Source of the DNA: Vibrio fortis
Lineage (GTDB): Bacteria; Pseudomonadota; Gammaproteobacteria; Enterobacterales; Vibrionaceae
NCBI RefSeq assembly: GCF_024347475.1
Contig: NZ_AP025489.1
Location: 124,001 to 188,000, forward strand
Length of the DNA: 64,000 bases
Direction of reading: 5' to 3'
Notes under the pieces: generated by a model
What the model saw: the letters and a program-made list of their open reading frames with translations, nothing else
The model's database searches: none
What the model was told of the DNA's origin: nothing
Position numbers and translations under genes: made by a program
Part shown: piece after piece, positions 16,265 through 24,887 of the stretch
How positions within the stretch are numbered: the first letter of the stretch is position 1
Layout of the letters: every line of letters starts with the position of its first letter

Positions 16265-17455
16265 TCAGCGAACCCACAATTGATCCGTAAACTGAACCTT
16301 CTCGATATTCAATAATACGTTGTCGCCATCACGCCCTGTGAGCATATCATTCAACTGTACTATTTCTTCCCCAGAGTCACGGAGGTGATATTCACTGCGA
16401 AGACCATGAACGATGACCGTATTTGTGCCTTGATTACCTGTTACCTGATTATCATGACCATTTAGCTCAACGTTTGCATCGTTACTCCCTGTCAAAGTGA
16501 CCTTAGTGAGATATTGAGAATGGTGGGTATACGGTGTCATCGGGTCATACTTCATTTTGAAAGTGCCATTGAACGTATCCGAAATATAGGCGTCATAGCT
16601 CAAGGTTGGAGAGAAAATCTGTTCCGTGATGTATTGAGCGTTAGGATCCTCTGATGAGAAGTCTCCACGATTTTTAACGCTGTACATACCCCACATGCCT
16701 TTTCCGGTATAGGCTCCCCAAAGTCCATAATAACTGTCGATGACCGCAGCAAAATACTCCTGATCTACGCTTACCTCTTCTTGCCACTCAGTAAGAATAT
16801 CTGCAGGCGGTGTGTAAGCACTGTTCAGAGCTTGCTTCTGTATCGTATTGAATTCTTTTTGGAACTCAGGCAAAGCCGTACGCCCACCCTCTGGAGAGTT
16901 GAGAACTCCAATGCCATAATCATGGACCAAGTGTAATATCTCTTCATAGGAAGCATCGCGATGTTCTTCATAGTCTTGTCGAACGTACCAATCGCCACCT
17001 TCCACCTGAATTTCCTCTTCAAACAGAGGCTGTCCATCTAAGTCATCATTATATTGAGGCTCATCGTGGTAGTTCATCAACTTCAATATCGCCCCGTTAT
17101 TCGCCATGGCATTGGCTATGTCGCGTTTAGAATCCTTATCGCCATATTTGGTCCCTTCCACTGGGGTTAAATAATGATTCAAGACATTGACCGCTTTGAC
17201 GATCTGATAAACGCTCAATCGATCCATAATCAAAATATGAATCGATTTACCATTAGGCGCTTTCACTGCCACATATCGGTCGTAACCCGCTCTAGAATAA
17301 TTTGAGAATTTTGAAGGTACAGATTCAATCGTAACGCCATGCACAGTGGCGAGCGTTGCCGTAGTAGATATCCCCGTTGAACTGCCTTGATTAGAACTAT
17401 TACAACCGGAAAGCAAAGCCGCCGTGATCACAGCGGCTATGGATAAAATTTTCAT
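16265..17455 (-). CDS. Large lipoprotein with C-terminal hemolysin-type-like segment, function unknown
   Basis: 396 aa. The start ATG at 17455 is preferred over upstream in-frame starts at 17476 (TTG) and 17467 because GAGG lies six bases before it and the signal MKILSIAAVITAALLSGC begins there; lipobox LSGC puts the lipid Cys at 18. The middle has HILIMDRLSVYQIVKAVNVLNHYL and DASYEEILHLVHDYGIG. The C-terminal 60 residues (NGHDNQVTGNQGTNTVIVHG, then GRDGDNVLLNIEKVQFTDQ) resemble the end of RTX/hemolysin-type repeat modules, which is unusual in a lipoprotein. It could be a surface metal- or calcium-dependent protein; this is speculation. It is convergent with the DUF3332 gene. Confidence 0.65.
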   Translation of the reverse strand: MKILSIAAVITAALLSGCNSSNQGSSTGISTTATLATVHGVTIESVPSKFSNYSRAGYDRYVAVKAPNGKSIHILIMDRLSVYQIVKAVNVLNHYLTPVEGTKYGDKDSKRDIANAMANNGAILKLMNYHDEPQYNDDLDGQPLFEEEIQVEGGDWYVRQDYEEHRDASYEEILHLVHDYGIGVLNSPEGGRTALPEFQKEFNTIQKQALNSAYTPPADILTEWQEEVSVDQEYFAAVIDSYYGLWGAYTGKGMWGMYSVKNRGDFSSEDPNAQYITEQIFSPTLSYDAYISDTFNGTFKMKYDPMTPYTHHSQYLTKVTLTGSNDANVELNGHDNQVTGNQGTNTVIVHGLRSEYHLRDSGEEIVQLNDMLTGRDGDNVLLNIEKVQFTDQLWVR

Positions 17456-17614
17456 GATAAACCTCATTACGCTCAACGAGGTATCAATGTACGTAAAAAG
17501 AGCGGGGCCATAAGTGACGACGATGACTAAAAGACATTCCCATACAATCTCTTACAACCCGCCTTACATTGCCATTCTATGTCGACCACTCCTTAGCGTT
17601 ACCACTGGCCACGA

Positions 17615-19168
17615 TCAAACCTTAAACTTATCAATGGCCAGAGTCAGATCGCCCGCTTGACTCGCAACTACTGTCGCGGACTGCGCATTTTCTGAAACCG
17701 CACCAACATTGACACAAGTTAAATCTCGAATCGTGTTGACGTTACGTGCGATCTCTTCAGAGACACTGCTCTGCTGCTCAACTGCCAACGCGATCTGTGT
17801 GCTGCTATCCAATATGTGCTTCATTTCTTCCATAATCGCTTTAATATGGCTCAGCGCTTGCTCGGATAAGTGAACGCTGTCAGCACCTTTATGGCTACAA
17901 GATTGAATTGTCGATACCACGGTTTGAGTTTGTTGTTGCACGGCGGTAATGATCTCAGAAATCTCTGCCGTCGAACGCTGAGTTTTCCCCGCTAATGATC
18001 TCACTTCATCAGCGACAACTGCAAAACCACGGCCTTGCTCTCCTGCCCTCGCTGCTTCAATCGCAGCGTTTAATGCAAGTAAATTTGTTTGTTCCGCGAT
18101 CTCTCCGATGACGTTCAATACCGAGCTAATTCGATGAGACAGTTCTACTAAATGATTCACCTCATCACTCGCGCTCGACAAGTCACTAGAAAGTTCGGTG
18201 ATCGTATCGCGTGTTTCGACAATTTCATTAAAACCTAATTGAGCATTGTCGTAGCTTCGCTGTGTATTATCTGCCGCACTTTCTGTTGTACTGGCTACCT
18301 CTTTAATCGACTCACCCATCTCGGTAACAGCGGCAGCAACGCCGTCGGTTTCTAGTTGTTGGCGATTCAAAGCCTTCTCTGTATCGACACTGCTCTGTTG
18401 CAATTGCGTCGATGCAGCGCCAAGTTCACAAACGCTGCCTTGCACTCGAGAAATAAGCCCCTGTACGCTCTCTAGAAGAATGTTTAACTGACCCGCCATT
18501 TCTGAGATCTCATCGTTCCGATCAGTGTTAGCTTTCAAGGTTAGGTCATGGGTATTCGCTATAGTCAGCATCATTTGGCTTAGCTGACGAATATTCCCCT
18601 GAATATTCTGAATCAAGATGTAAGAACCAAAAATGAGCAAGCCTGTGACCAACAGAACCGATATCGTGATAAAGCGCTCAATGCTATTTTGCTCTTGAGT
18701 TAACTCTGTATTCAACGTGGACTCGATACCATGGAAAATCGTGAAGATTTCGGAAATTAAGGTTTTCATCTCTGCGCGCATCCCTGCGACAACGTTTGAT
18801 TCCGCGTCACGATTAACCACCGTAGCCTCAACATCTTTACGATAAAGCGTAATCTTTTGACGCAATGAAGAGAGCTCAGGGACACGAATACCTAACTCAT
18901 TTAGGTCATTAGTCAGTAATCCAGACAGCATCTGGAAGTCTGAATACTCATTTTTGAATGAATCTAACTTAGAGGTGGCAAATGAATCGGATAGATCTCG
19001 TTGAATACGATCCATCTGTAAAAGAGACACTTCCATCTCTTTCACTTCAATTAAGGTTTGTTCCAACTTTAGCAGTTTCAGATTAGCTAACTCAGTAATG
19101 GTAACAATGGCAATCAAGGCGAGAATAGAAAGGCCAGTTAAGCCAAATAGTTTAGTTTTTATCGTCAT
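17615..19168 (-). CDS. Methyl-accepting chemotaxis protein
   Basis: 517 aa. TM1 at about 7-28, a periplasmic region of about 130 residues predicted as a helical bundle (4HB-like), TM2 at about 165-190, HAMP (LSQMMLTIANTHDLTLKANTDRNDEISEMA), then the signalling domain. The hairpin tip is intact: IGEIAEQTNLLALNAAIEA followed by RAGEQGRGFAVVADEVRSLA. There is no CheR-binding NWETF-type pentapeptide at the C-terminus. It relays a periplasmic signal to CheA/CheW. The ligand is unknown. It is transcribed alone, with 330 bp of noncoding sequence upstream. Confidence 0.93.
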   Translation of the reverse strand: MTIKTKLFGLTGLSILALIAIVTITELANLKLLKLEQTLIEVKEMEVSLLQMDRIQRDLSDSFATSKLDSFKNEYSDFQMLSGLLTNDLNELGIRVPELSSLRQKITLYRKDVEATVVNRDAESNVVAGMRAEMKTLISEIFTIFHGIESTLNTELTQEQNSIERFITISVLLVTGLLIFGSYILIQNIQGNIRQLSQMMLTIANTHDLTLKANTDRNDEISEMAGQLNILLESVQGLISRVQGSVCELGAASTQLQQSSVDTEKALNRQQLETDGVAAAVTEMGESIKEVASTTESAADNTQRSYDNAQLGFNEIVETRDTITELSSDLSSASDEVNHLVELSHRISSVLNVIGEIAEQTNLLALNAAIEAARAGEQGRGFAVVADEVRSLAGKTQRSTAEISEIITAVQQQTQTVVSTIQSCSHKGADSVHLSEQALSHIKAIMEEMKHILDSSTQIALAVEQQSSVSEEIARNVNTIRDLTCVNVGAVSENAQSATVVASQAGDLTLAIDKFKV

Positions 19169-19501
19169 TTTGTGTCTCAGGGCAGCAATCGTTCAATAAC
19201 TACTTATAATCCATAAGTATTTTTGCTGCTTTGTAACATTTTGTTACAGGCGTGTCACTCAAACATTACTAAGAAAGCTGCATTGCGCGTAGTTTTATAA
19301 TATAGACAGTTCGCAGGGTGCCACTCACCACAGTATTCTAACGAATCTAGCCTTTACCTAAGCTCAAATAATGCGTAACACACGCGACTCCTAAAACTCC
19401 AAGTTTAGAGAAAGTGATTGAGTAATCATTAAGTTATTTCTTTTGATAGCTTGATACTTTAGACTGCTTTTAACGTTGTAAAAAATGAACAAGGATAGAC
19501 G
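19169..19501. other. 333-bp intergenic region with two small dyads
   Basis: Between the divergent MCP and small unknown gene. It holds ACTTAT-N5-ATAAGT (19202-19218) and TGTAACA-TTT-TGTTACA (19232-19248). Both are near the MCP start and could be operator sites. The rest shows nothing I can name. Confidence 0.4.
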
Positions 19502-19885
19502 ATGAGCTCAAACCAAATTTTAGACCAAGCACTGATCGAAAGTGGTCGTGACATTCCATTAACTGAGCTCCTTTTCGCTAAGCGAGTGCTCGATAACTAC
19601 CTAGCGGTAGCGAAGGAAACAAGCCCAGCAGAACTGCTTGTTGAAATGCGAGAAGCGGCTAAAGGCGTAGAATATTTCAAAACAGAATCAAGCCCGTGTG
19701 AAGCTCGAAATGTTATCAGTGAAATGTTTAAAGCGATTGAATCTGCGCTCTCTTTTGAAGAATTCAAATCAATCGCATCAAAGCCCCAGCAAGCCCTGCA
19801 TGAGCTGATCGAAGACCGAGCTCAACTGATAAAACATGAGCGAGGACTTCTCCTTGCTGCTGGTTATGATTTATCGCGCGTATAA
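19502..19885 (+). CDS. Small cytosolic protein of unknown function
   Basis: 127 aa, no signal peptide or TM segment, mostly predicted helix and acidic, with a single Cys in SSPCEARN. It has a good ATG start preceded by a purine-rich AAGGATAG (SD AAGG). The gene is followed seven bases later by a strong terminator, which supports it being real. I do not recognise the family. It stands alone between the MCP gene (divergent) and the HxlR regulator gene (convergent). Confidence 0.65.
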   Translation: MSSNQILDQALIESGRDIPLTELLFAKRVLDNYLAVAKETSPAELLVEMREAAKGVEYFKTESSPCEARNVISEMFKAIESALSFEEFKSIASKPQQALHELIEDRAQLIKHERGLLLAAGYDLSRV

Positions 19886-19891
19886 ACTTTT

Positions 19892-19919
19892 AAAGGCCAC
19901 TTATCTCGTGGCCTTTTTC
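19892..19919 (+). terminator. Rho-independent terminator
   Basis: AAAGGCCAC-7 nt-GTGGCCTTT followed by TTC. The symmetrical A and T flanks allow it to serve both the small unknown gene and the convergent HxlR gene. Confidence 0.9.
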
Positions 19920-19947
19920 GACTCTAACACCTAACCGTCATCAAACA

Positions 19948-20325
19948 TCAGTTTTTAGCATCATATTCCATGCGGGCTTTTTCTATGTGTTTCTGATGAT
20001 CACCGGCCCAAGAGACCAATTGGTACAGTGGCTTAACAATCTCTCTTCCCATTTCCGTCAAGCAATACTCAACTTTAACTGGTACTTCTGGGTAGACCGT
20101 ACGATTCACATAACCATCTCGCTCTAAATCTCTGAGTGTTTGTGTGAGCATTCTCTGTGAAATACCTTCAATTCTCGATTTCAAAGAGTTGAATCGGTCT
20201 TCTCCATCCACCAGCGCAAACAAAATCAGTAATGACCATTTGTCACCGATATGTGCAACGACATTTCGAATTGGGCAGTCTTCGTTGTTGTGAAATACAC
20301 GTCTATCTGGTTTTGTCTTTGCCAT
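19948..20325 (-). CDS. HxlR-family winged-helix regulator
   Basis: 125 aa. Cys near the N-terminus (EDCPIRNVVAHIGDKWSLLILFAL) followed by FNSLKSRIEGISQRMLTQTLRDLERDGYVNRTVYPEVPVKVEYCLTE is the classic HxlR signature. Members sense reactive electrophiles or oxidants, often through the N-terminal Cys. It is divergent from a SnoaL-like gene with 150 bp between starts, which is the common layout in which the HxlR protein represses its neighbour. Start ATG at 20325. Confidence 0.92.
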   Translation of the reverse strand: MAKTKPDRRVFHNNEDCPIRNVVAHIGDKWSLLILFALVDGEDRFNSLKSRIEGISQRMLTQTLRDLERDGYVNRTVYPEVPVKVEYCLTEMGREIVKPLYQLVSWAGDHQKHIEKARMEYDAKN

Positions 20326-20361
20326 CGTTTACCTCACGCTCTCAAGGTGAATTTATCTATA

Positions 20362-20453
20362 TAGGTTACCAAAATGTGCCTAGGGCATGTTTTGGTGCGT
20401 TCTTGTACAGTAGGTTACTATTAATTACTATGGTTATCAATGTATACCTAGGC
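20362..20453. promoter_or_regulatory. Candidate HxlR operator region
   Basis: TAGGTTAC occurs twice in direct orientation (20362-20369 and 20411-20418), and a near-inverted partner, GTATACCTA, lies at 20442-20450. The repeats fill the divergent spacer between the HxlR and SnoaL genes, where the regulator would bind. Confidence 0.45.
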
Positions 20454-20475
20454 AAGAAAAACAACGGAGTGAACC

Positions 20476-21018
20476 ATGTTTAAAGCACTGACCTCATTTA
20501 TCCTTTTACTGGCAAGCACGGCTGCTTACGCGCAAGCTTCAGATAAAATCATCATCGACTTACCTTCATTACAAAAATCAAACTGGTCTGAGCAAGAGCT
20601 TAATAACGCGACGATCATTACCGACTTCGTTCAAAACTTGATGAACAACCATGATTTTAACTACGTTTTGACTCACTACAACGACAGCTCATACACTCAA
20701 CATAATCGAAACCTACCTGACAAAATCACAGGCCTTGTCGGCTTTTTGCAAGAGTTCGTTGAAGAGTACCCAGACTACACCTACGATGTGAAACACATCT
20801 ACGTTGATGGTGATTACGTTATTTTTCATTCTCATGCGACGTTATATGCAGAAGATCGCGGCAACGATGAAAAAGGGATGAACATTATTGATACATGGCG
20901 TTTGGAAGATGGAAGAATTGTTGAGCATTGGGATTCAATCCAAGCGCTGGATTTTTCGATGAGACTGTATTCACTTATCAGTGGTGGAGATATCGCAAAC
21001 TCAAATGGGGTTTTCTAA
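20476..21018 (+). CDS. Exported SnoaL-like (NTF2-fold) protein
   Basis: 180 aa. Signal peptide of about 20 residues (STAAYAQA). The mature part shows the SnoaL/polyketide cyclase-like pattern: FVQNLMNNHDFNYVLTHYND, YTQHNRNLPDKITG, then VDGDYVIFHSHATLYAEDRG and IIDTWRLEDGRIVEHWDSIQ. Such proteins are small-molecule isomerases or ligand binders; many are of unknown role. The start is supported by GGAG at 20466-20469, six bases before the ATG. It is divergent from the HxlR gene and probably repressed by it. Confidence 0.82.
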   Translation: MFKALTSFILLLASTAAYAQASDKIIIDLPSLQKSNWSEQELNNATIITDFVQNLMNNHDFNYVLTHYNDSSYTQHNRNLPDKITGLVGFLQEFVEEYPDYTYDVKHIYVDGDYVIFHSHATLYAEDRGNDEKGMNIIDTWRLEDGRIVEHWDSIQALDFSMRLYSLISGGDIANSNGVF

Positions 21019-21032
21019 ACTCAGAATGCTCA

Positions 21033-21063
21033 AAGAGCAGTACCCATCAAAGGTACTGCTCTT
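21033..21063. terminator. Bidirectional terminator
   Basis: 12-bp perfect stem AAGAGCAGTACC / GGTACTGCTCTT with a 7-nt loop, between the convergent SnoaL-like and acetyltransferase genes. Confidence 0.85.
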
Positions 21064-21068
21064 GGTCG

Positions 21069-21704
21069 TTAGTTGCTTTCGTCAAACTTCTGCGCAGCTT
21101 GTTTTAATTGATGAATGTCATCAGCGCACAGGTATCTTTTTAACGCATTGAACTTGTCTTCAGGCCAATCGTAGATGTTCAAAGCCAAAAGCTCTTCTAC
21201 GATGGGTTGGGCAAATCGATATTTGATGTGTTTAGCCGGAGACCCTGCAACAATGCTGTATGGTGCGACATCTTTCGTCACAACGCTGTTGGCAGCGACA
21301 ACCGCACCTTCACCGATCGACACACCAGGCATGATCATCGCTCGCATTCCTAACCATGCGCCGTCACCTATGTGTGTATCACCCTTACCGATATAGGCTT
21401 CTTCGATATAGTCCATAAACGGGTATAGACTGAACCAATCAACGCGATGTGTATGGTTCCCTCCCATCAAGATCACGACTTCAGCGCCAATACAAACGTA
21501 ATCGCCAATGTATAGTTTGTCGATCTCCCAACGAGGTTCCCACTCGCGGCTGATTTCATCACCATGCAAGTAACGCACAACGGATGATTCAAATCCGTTA
21601 TCCCAGCAATCGCTGTAATAACTATGCGTGCCTTTGATCAATATATTGGGGTTGGTATTTACCTCATGCAGATACTGCATTTTCGACCAATGCTTCTTAT
21701 CCAT
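21069..21704 (-). CDS. Hexapeptide-repeat O-acetyltransferase, CatB/Vat-like
   Basis: 211 aa. Left-handed beta-helix repeats (IGDYVCIGAEVVILMGG, IGDGAWLGMRAMIMPGVSIGEGAVVAANSVVTKDVAPYSIVAGSPAKHI) follow a loop with GNHTHRVDWFSLYPF, where the His is the expected catalytic base. This layout is that of xenobiotic acetyltransferases (streptogramin/chloramphenicol CatB type). The N-terminus lacks part of the longer CatB start, and many chromosomal Vibrio copies have no proven drug substrate, so antibiotic resistance is only a possibility. SD AAGGTG six bases before the ATG supports the start. Confidence 0.82.
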   Translation of the reverse strand: MDKKHWSKMQYLHEVNTNPNILIKGTHSYYSDCWDNGFESSVVRYLHGDEISREWEPRWEIDKLYIGDYVCIGAEVVILMGGNHTHRVDWFSLYPFMDYIEEAYIGKGDTHIGDGAWLGMRAMIMPGVSIGEGAVVAANSVVTKDVAPYSIVAGSPAKHIKYRFAQPIVEELLALNIYDWPEDKFNALKRYLCADDIHQLKQAAQKFDESN

Positions 21705-22156
21705 CTTTTCACCTTAAATTCGTGTTGATATAAAAAATTCGAAAACTCAAACAACGAATTAGTCAGTGAATACGAGGTTGTTTTAATAAAGGAATAAGTT
21801 GCATGTCAATACTCCATGAGCTGTGAAGCGGTGATGTTAACACACCATGAGTCATGCTTGATATTATGTAATCTTAGATCGCAAAGAATGTGTAGTACCC
21901 GATAACTTATGCTGTTCTCTGTGCCTCACACTCACCCATTAGACTTTAGTCTAAACCCAAGATCCACTCTCCACCCCCCAATTTAAACAGAAATTTACGC
22001 GCCTTCCCTAATGCCACAGCCCGTTCAATAGATTAATCAAACAATCGTTGCTGAAAAACGAAATACAACTAGTCACTCACTGCCACTAAAGCCCAAATGA
22101 ACTGTGTTACGGTTGCTGTCACAATCAAATCCCATACAACGATGTGTCGAGCAAGG
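21705..22156. other. 450-bp region without a supported gene
   Basis: Lies between the divergent acetyltransferase and MFS genes. I see only AT-rich sequence and no convincing ORF, hairpin terminator or repeated motif. An in-frame upstream extension of the MFS gene to 22097 exists but has no SD. Confidence 0.4.
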
Positions 22157-23368
22157 ATGACAAACAATACCCCTTTTATAAACCGAAACAGCTTGGCAGG
22201 GCTCGCCGCAACCTTGGTAGGTGTCGGAATTGGTCGATTTGCCTATATTGCTTTGATGCCTGCGCTAATTCAGCATGGATGGTTTAATCAAGACCAAGCT
22301 GCTTATTTGGGCGTGTCTACTCTTGTCGGCTACCTACTAGGTGCACCTTTAGCGAGCTTATTATTACGATTTTTTAGTCCCGGTCACCTTGTCCGTACTG
22401 CTATGGTCATTAGCACGTTCAGCTACTTCGCTTGCGCGTTCGAACAGGCGCCTCTTATTTGGTTTTACCTATGGCGGACACTCGCGGGCACTATGGGCGC
22501 ACTGTTAATGATTTTGGCGCCACCCATGGTTCTAAGGAGCGTCTCTCCTCAATCCAAGAGTAGAATCAGTAGTGTGGTATTTTCTGGTCTAGGGATCGGA
22601 GCCATGCTCTCAGGAACCTTAATACCTTTACTGATCAGTACCAGCGTCATCTCAACATGGATTGGAATGGGCGTCATTACGCTATTGGCAACATTATTAA
22701 CTTGGCGCGCATGGGAAAGTACATCCCCGTCTTCTAGCGCTAGCTACATCAAAGCATCTTTCTCTCAACTCTCTGTTTCACAGCGCCGCTGTGTGATGCT
22801 AATTTTCATCGCTTACACCTTTGATGCCATTGGATACCTGCCTCACACTCTATTCTGGGTAGATTACATCGTAAGAGACATTGGTATGTCTTTTAGCGGG
22901 GGTGGTTTTTTCTGGGCTGCTTTTGGGGTTGGTGCCGCCATTGGCCCAATATTGATTGGTATAGTCGCGGAAAAGCAGGGCATCAAACTCACCTTGTGTA
23001 TTGCATTCCTATTTAAAGCGATTGGCGTAGGGCTGCCACTCATGAGCATTCACCCTAGTGCCTTATTCATATCTTCCATCTTGGTCGGTATGTTCACACC
23101 GGTGACTGTGATGCTAGTTTCAACCTATACCCTCGAGTGCGTGGGCTATGAACTCCATACTAAAGCTTGGGGTTTAATGACCATATCCTTTGCCCTTTCA
23201 CAAGGCATTGTGGGCTTTTTGATGGCCTATCTATTGAGCCAAGATGCGACCTACTCTCAGTTATTTCTGGTATCGACTGCCGCTTTGATAATCGCCGCGC
23301 TTTGTGTCTCATTTAGCTCGACTCAAACTCAAGTTGCGTCACCATCCCCAGCTTCGAATAGAAATTAA
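22157..23368 (+). CDS. YbfB/YjiJ-family MFS transporter
   Basis: About 403 aa with 12 predicted TM helices. The first helix, SLAGLAATLVGVGIGRFAY followed by ALMPALIQHGWF and AAYLGVSTLVGYLLGAP, is the hallmark of the YbfB/YjiJ subgroup. Substrate unknown. The start is uncertain: in-frame ATGs lie at 22097, 22142 and 22157. The last gives a natural short N-terminus before TM1, but no start has a good SD. The GST gene follows 10 bp after the stop with a good SD, so the two form an operon, suggesting export or uptake of a compound that is also conjugated or isomerised by the GST. Confidence 0.85.
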   Translation: MTNNTPFINRNSLAGLAATLVGVGIGRFAYIALMPALIQHGWFNQDQAAYLGVSTLVGYLLGAPLASLLLRFFSPGHLVRTAMVISTFSYFACAFEQAPLIWFYLWRTLAGTMGALLMILAPPMVLRSVSPQSKSRISSVVFSGLGIGAMLSGTLIPLLISTSVISTWIGMGVITLLATLLTWRAWESTSPSSSASYIKASFSQLSVSQRRCVMLIFIAYTFDAIGYLPHTLFWVDYIVRDIGMSFSGGGFFWAAFGVGAAIGPILIGIVAEKQGIKLTLCIAFLFKAIGVGLPLMSIHPSALFISSILVGMFTPVTVMLVSTYTLECVGYELHTKAWGLMTISFALSQGIVGFLMAYLLSQDATYSQLFLVSTAALIIAALCVSFSSTQTQVASPSPASNRN

Positions 23369-23378
23369 AGGACGAATT

Positions 23379-24020
23379 ATGAAACTGTATCTCAATGACA
23401 CCTCCCCCTTTTCACGCGCAGTGGTCGCAACAGCGATTCTAACGCAAAACACCTCTCTATCTTTCGAATGGGTCGACCCATGGGCCTCACCTAATGAATT
23501 AGTGGACGTGAACCCGTTTTGTCTAATCCCAACGCTTGTAACCGACGAAGGTATCGCACTATCTGAAAGCCTATGTGTTTGCCAACACCTCATCGAAGTG
23601 AGCCGTTCACAGAAGCTAATACCTATCGACTATCAAAACACTGATCAAGTTAGCCAGTTGGGTTTTGCAAAGACACTGATGGAAATCGCGTTTAGAAGTG
23701 CAGCATTAAAGCGTTATACCGAAGAGTCGAACGAGTTGATTGCTCGTGGCGAGAAAGGCATGTCTTTAGCGCTGGTGAAGCTAAACGAGCAATTGAGTCC
23801 CACATGTATCGACTCTTATCTACTGCCAACCCTTGCCAACCTATACCTTCACATCGCTCTGGATTACGTGCAGTTTCGCCATAACACGATTTTCAGCGAC
23901 ATTAAGAACGATAATATTGTCGAGTTTATGCAGCGCTCGCCCTTCACTGAAGTGCTGAGTGTTATTGACCTTGAAACTCTGTCTACTCAGCCAACTTTCC
24001 AATCCATTCAATGGCCATAA
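23379..24020 (+). CDS. Glutathione S-transferase family protein
   Basis: 213 aa. The N-terminal thioredoxin-like domain begins MKLYLNDTSPFSRAVVATAIL, with Ser/Arg in the glutathione-site region, and contains NPFCLIPTLVTDEGIALSES (cis-Pro, then the gamma-glutamyl-binding E-S). A helical C-terminal domain follows. The ATG at 23379 is preferred over an upstream in-frame start at 23304 because AAAGGA lies 6-7 bases before it and the domain begins there. It is the second gene of an operon with the MFS transporter. A stem GGCTCA/TGAGCC at 24044-24062 may end the transcript. Confidence 0.87.
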   Translation: MKLYLNDTSPFSRAVVATAILTQNTSLSFEWVDPWASPNELVDVNPFCLIPTLVTDEGIALSESLCVCQHLIEVSRSQKLIPIDYQNTDQVSQLGFAKTLMEIAFRSAALKRYTEESNELIARGEKGMSLALVKLNEQLSPTCIDSYLLPTLANLYLHIALDYVQFRHNTIFSDIKNDNIVEFMQRSPFTEVLSVIDLETLSTQPTFQSIQWP

Positions 24021-24364
24021 AAAGTAATATGACTGAAAAACAAGGCTCACACTAGTTGAGCCAATAATAAGCCCCTTCAATGTAAAAATGAGTTCATTTA
24101 CTCATTGTTTAAGTTAGACGCATCATCCTAAGTTATCATTCTTAACCTCAACATCTCATTTATGTCTGTAAGTCTTTGTTGGTTATTAAAAATAATTAGT
24201 ATGATGCCCGTGATGTAATAACCAATGGTTAAGAAGCTACCCTCATAAATCGGAACGAAATTGTGTCTAAGTATCAACTAAGAGGGCGGCTCAAAGTTCA
24301 GGACGGTCGCCATATACAACCAGCCTAAAAAGATTTAGAGAGTTTCATAATACAAACAGGAATA
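24021..24364. other. 344-bp spacer
   Basis: Contains the weak GGCTCA-N7-TGAGCC hairpin (24044-24062) beyond the GST stop. Nothing else is recognisable apart from AT-rich promoter-like sequence before the next gene. Confidence 0.4.
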
Positions 24365-24778
24365 ATGATGAGTTTTGATATCGCTGTTTTAAGCCTAGAC
24401 AAAAAAATCACCAACGCAGAAGCAACAGATATATACGCAGAGCTAAACGAAGGCAACTATTCACGTATAGCACCGAATGACGCGATCAACCGTATCTATC
24501 ATGAGTTAACGGCTAAACACCCTGAGATTGATGATGTTCCCGAAGATAAAATTGATGACTTAGATTTTTGCCCTTGGAGTTGTGATATCGACAAGTCTGA
24601 TGGGCATTTAATTATTAGCACAGTTTGGCCGAAATCAGACTATGCACACAAGCTCGTTCAAGAGATTGCAACTAAACATCAACTTCCGACCTTCGACCCA
24701 CAAAATGGGGTTATTACATATCCCGATGGCTCCAGTGGAATCGAGAGTGAAAAGAAAAAATGGTGGCAATTTTGGTAA
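24365..24778 (+). CDS. Small acidic protein of unknown function ending in KKKWWQFW
   Basis: 137 aa, no signal peptide. An acidic body (DIAVLSLDKKITNAEATDIYAEL, then PEIDDVPEDKIDDLDFCPWSCDIDKSDGHLIIS) is followed by a very unusual Lys/Trp-rich C-terminus. It recalls a family of short MSFDLAV-starting proteins found near polymorphic toxin loci, but I cannot confirm membership. The SD AGGA (24358-24361) fits either ATG, 24365 or 24368. The Nudix gene lies 110 bp downstream. Confidence 0.6.
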   Translation: MMSFDIAVLSLDKKITNAEATDIYAELNEGNYSRIAPNDAINRIYHELTAKHPEIDDVPEDKIDDLDFCPWSCDIDKSDGHLIISTVWPKSDYAHKLVQEIATKHQLPTFDPQNGVITYPDGSSGIESEKKKWWQFW

Positions 24779-24887
24779 GTTCGCATCCGATGATGACATG
24801 AACACTATCGTTTGATGTTTTCGTATAGATGGAACGACTAGTCGCCACAGCCTTACATCGCACCAACACTCAAAAGGAATCATTACT

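Noticed and set aside
16825..17037. ORF on the other frame inside the large lipoprotein gene
   Set aside because: No start signal; lies within a gene with a lipobox and good SD.
16265..17455. Zinc metallopeptidase motif in the lipoprotein (EEILHLVH)
   Set aside because: It is not HExxH: the residue before the first Glu is Tyr/Glu and the spacing does not match, so no protease call is made.
23304..23378. Longer start for the GST gene overlapping the MFS gene
   Set aside because: The domain begins at MKLYLND with AAAGGA before it; the longer N-terminus would be an unrelated basic tail.
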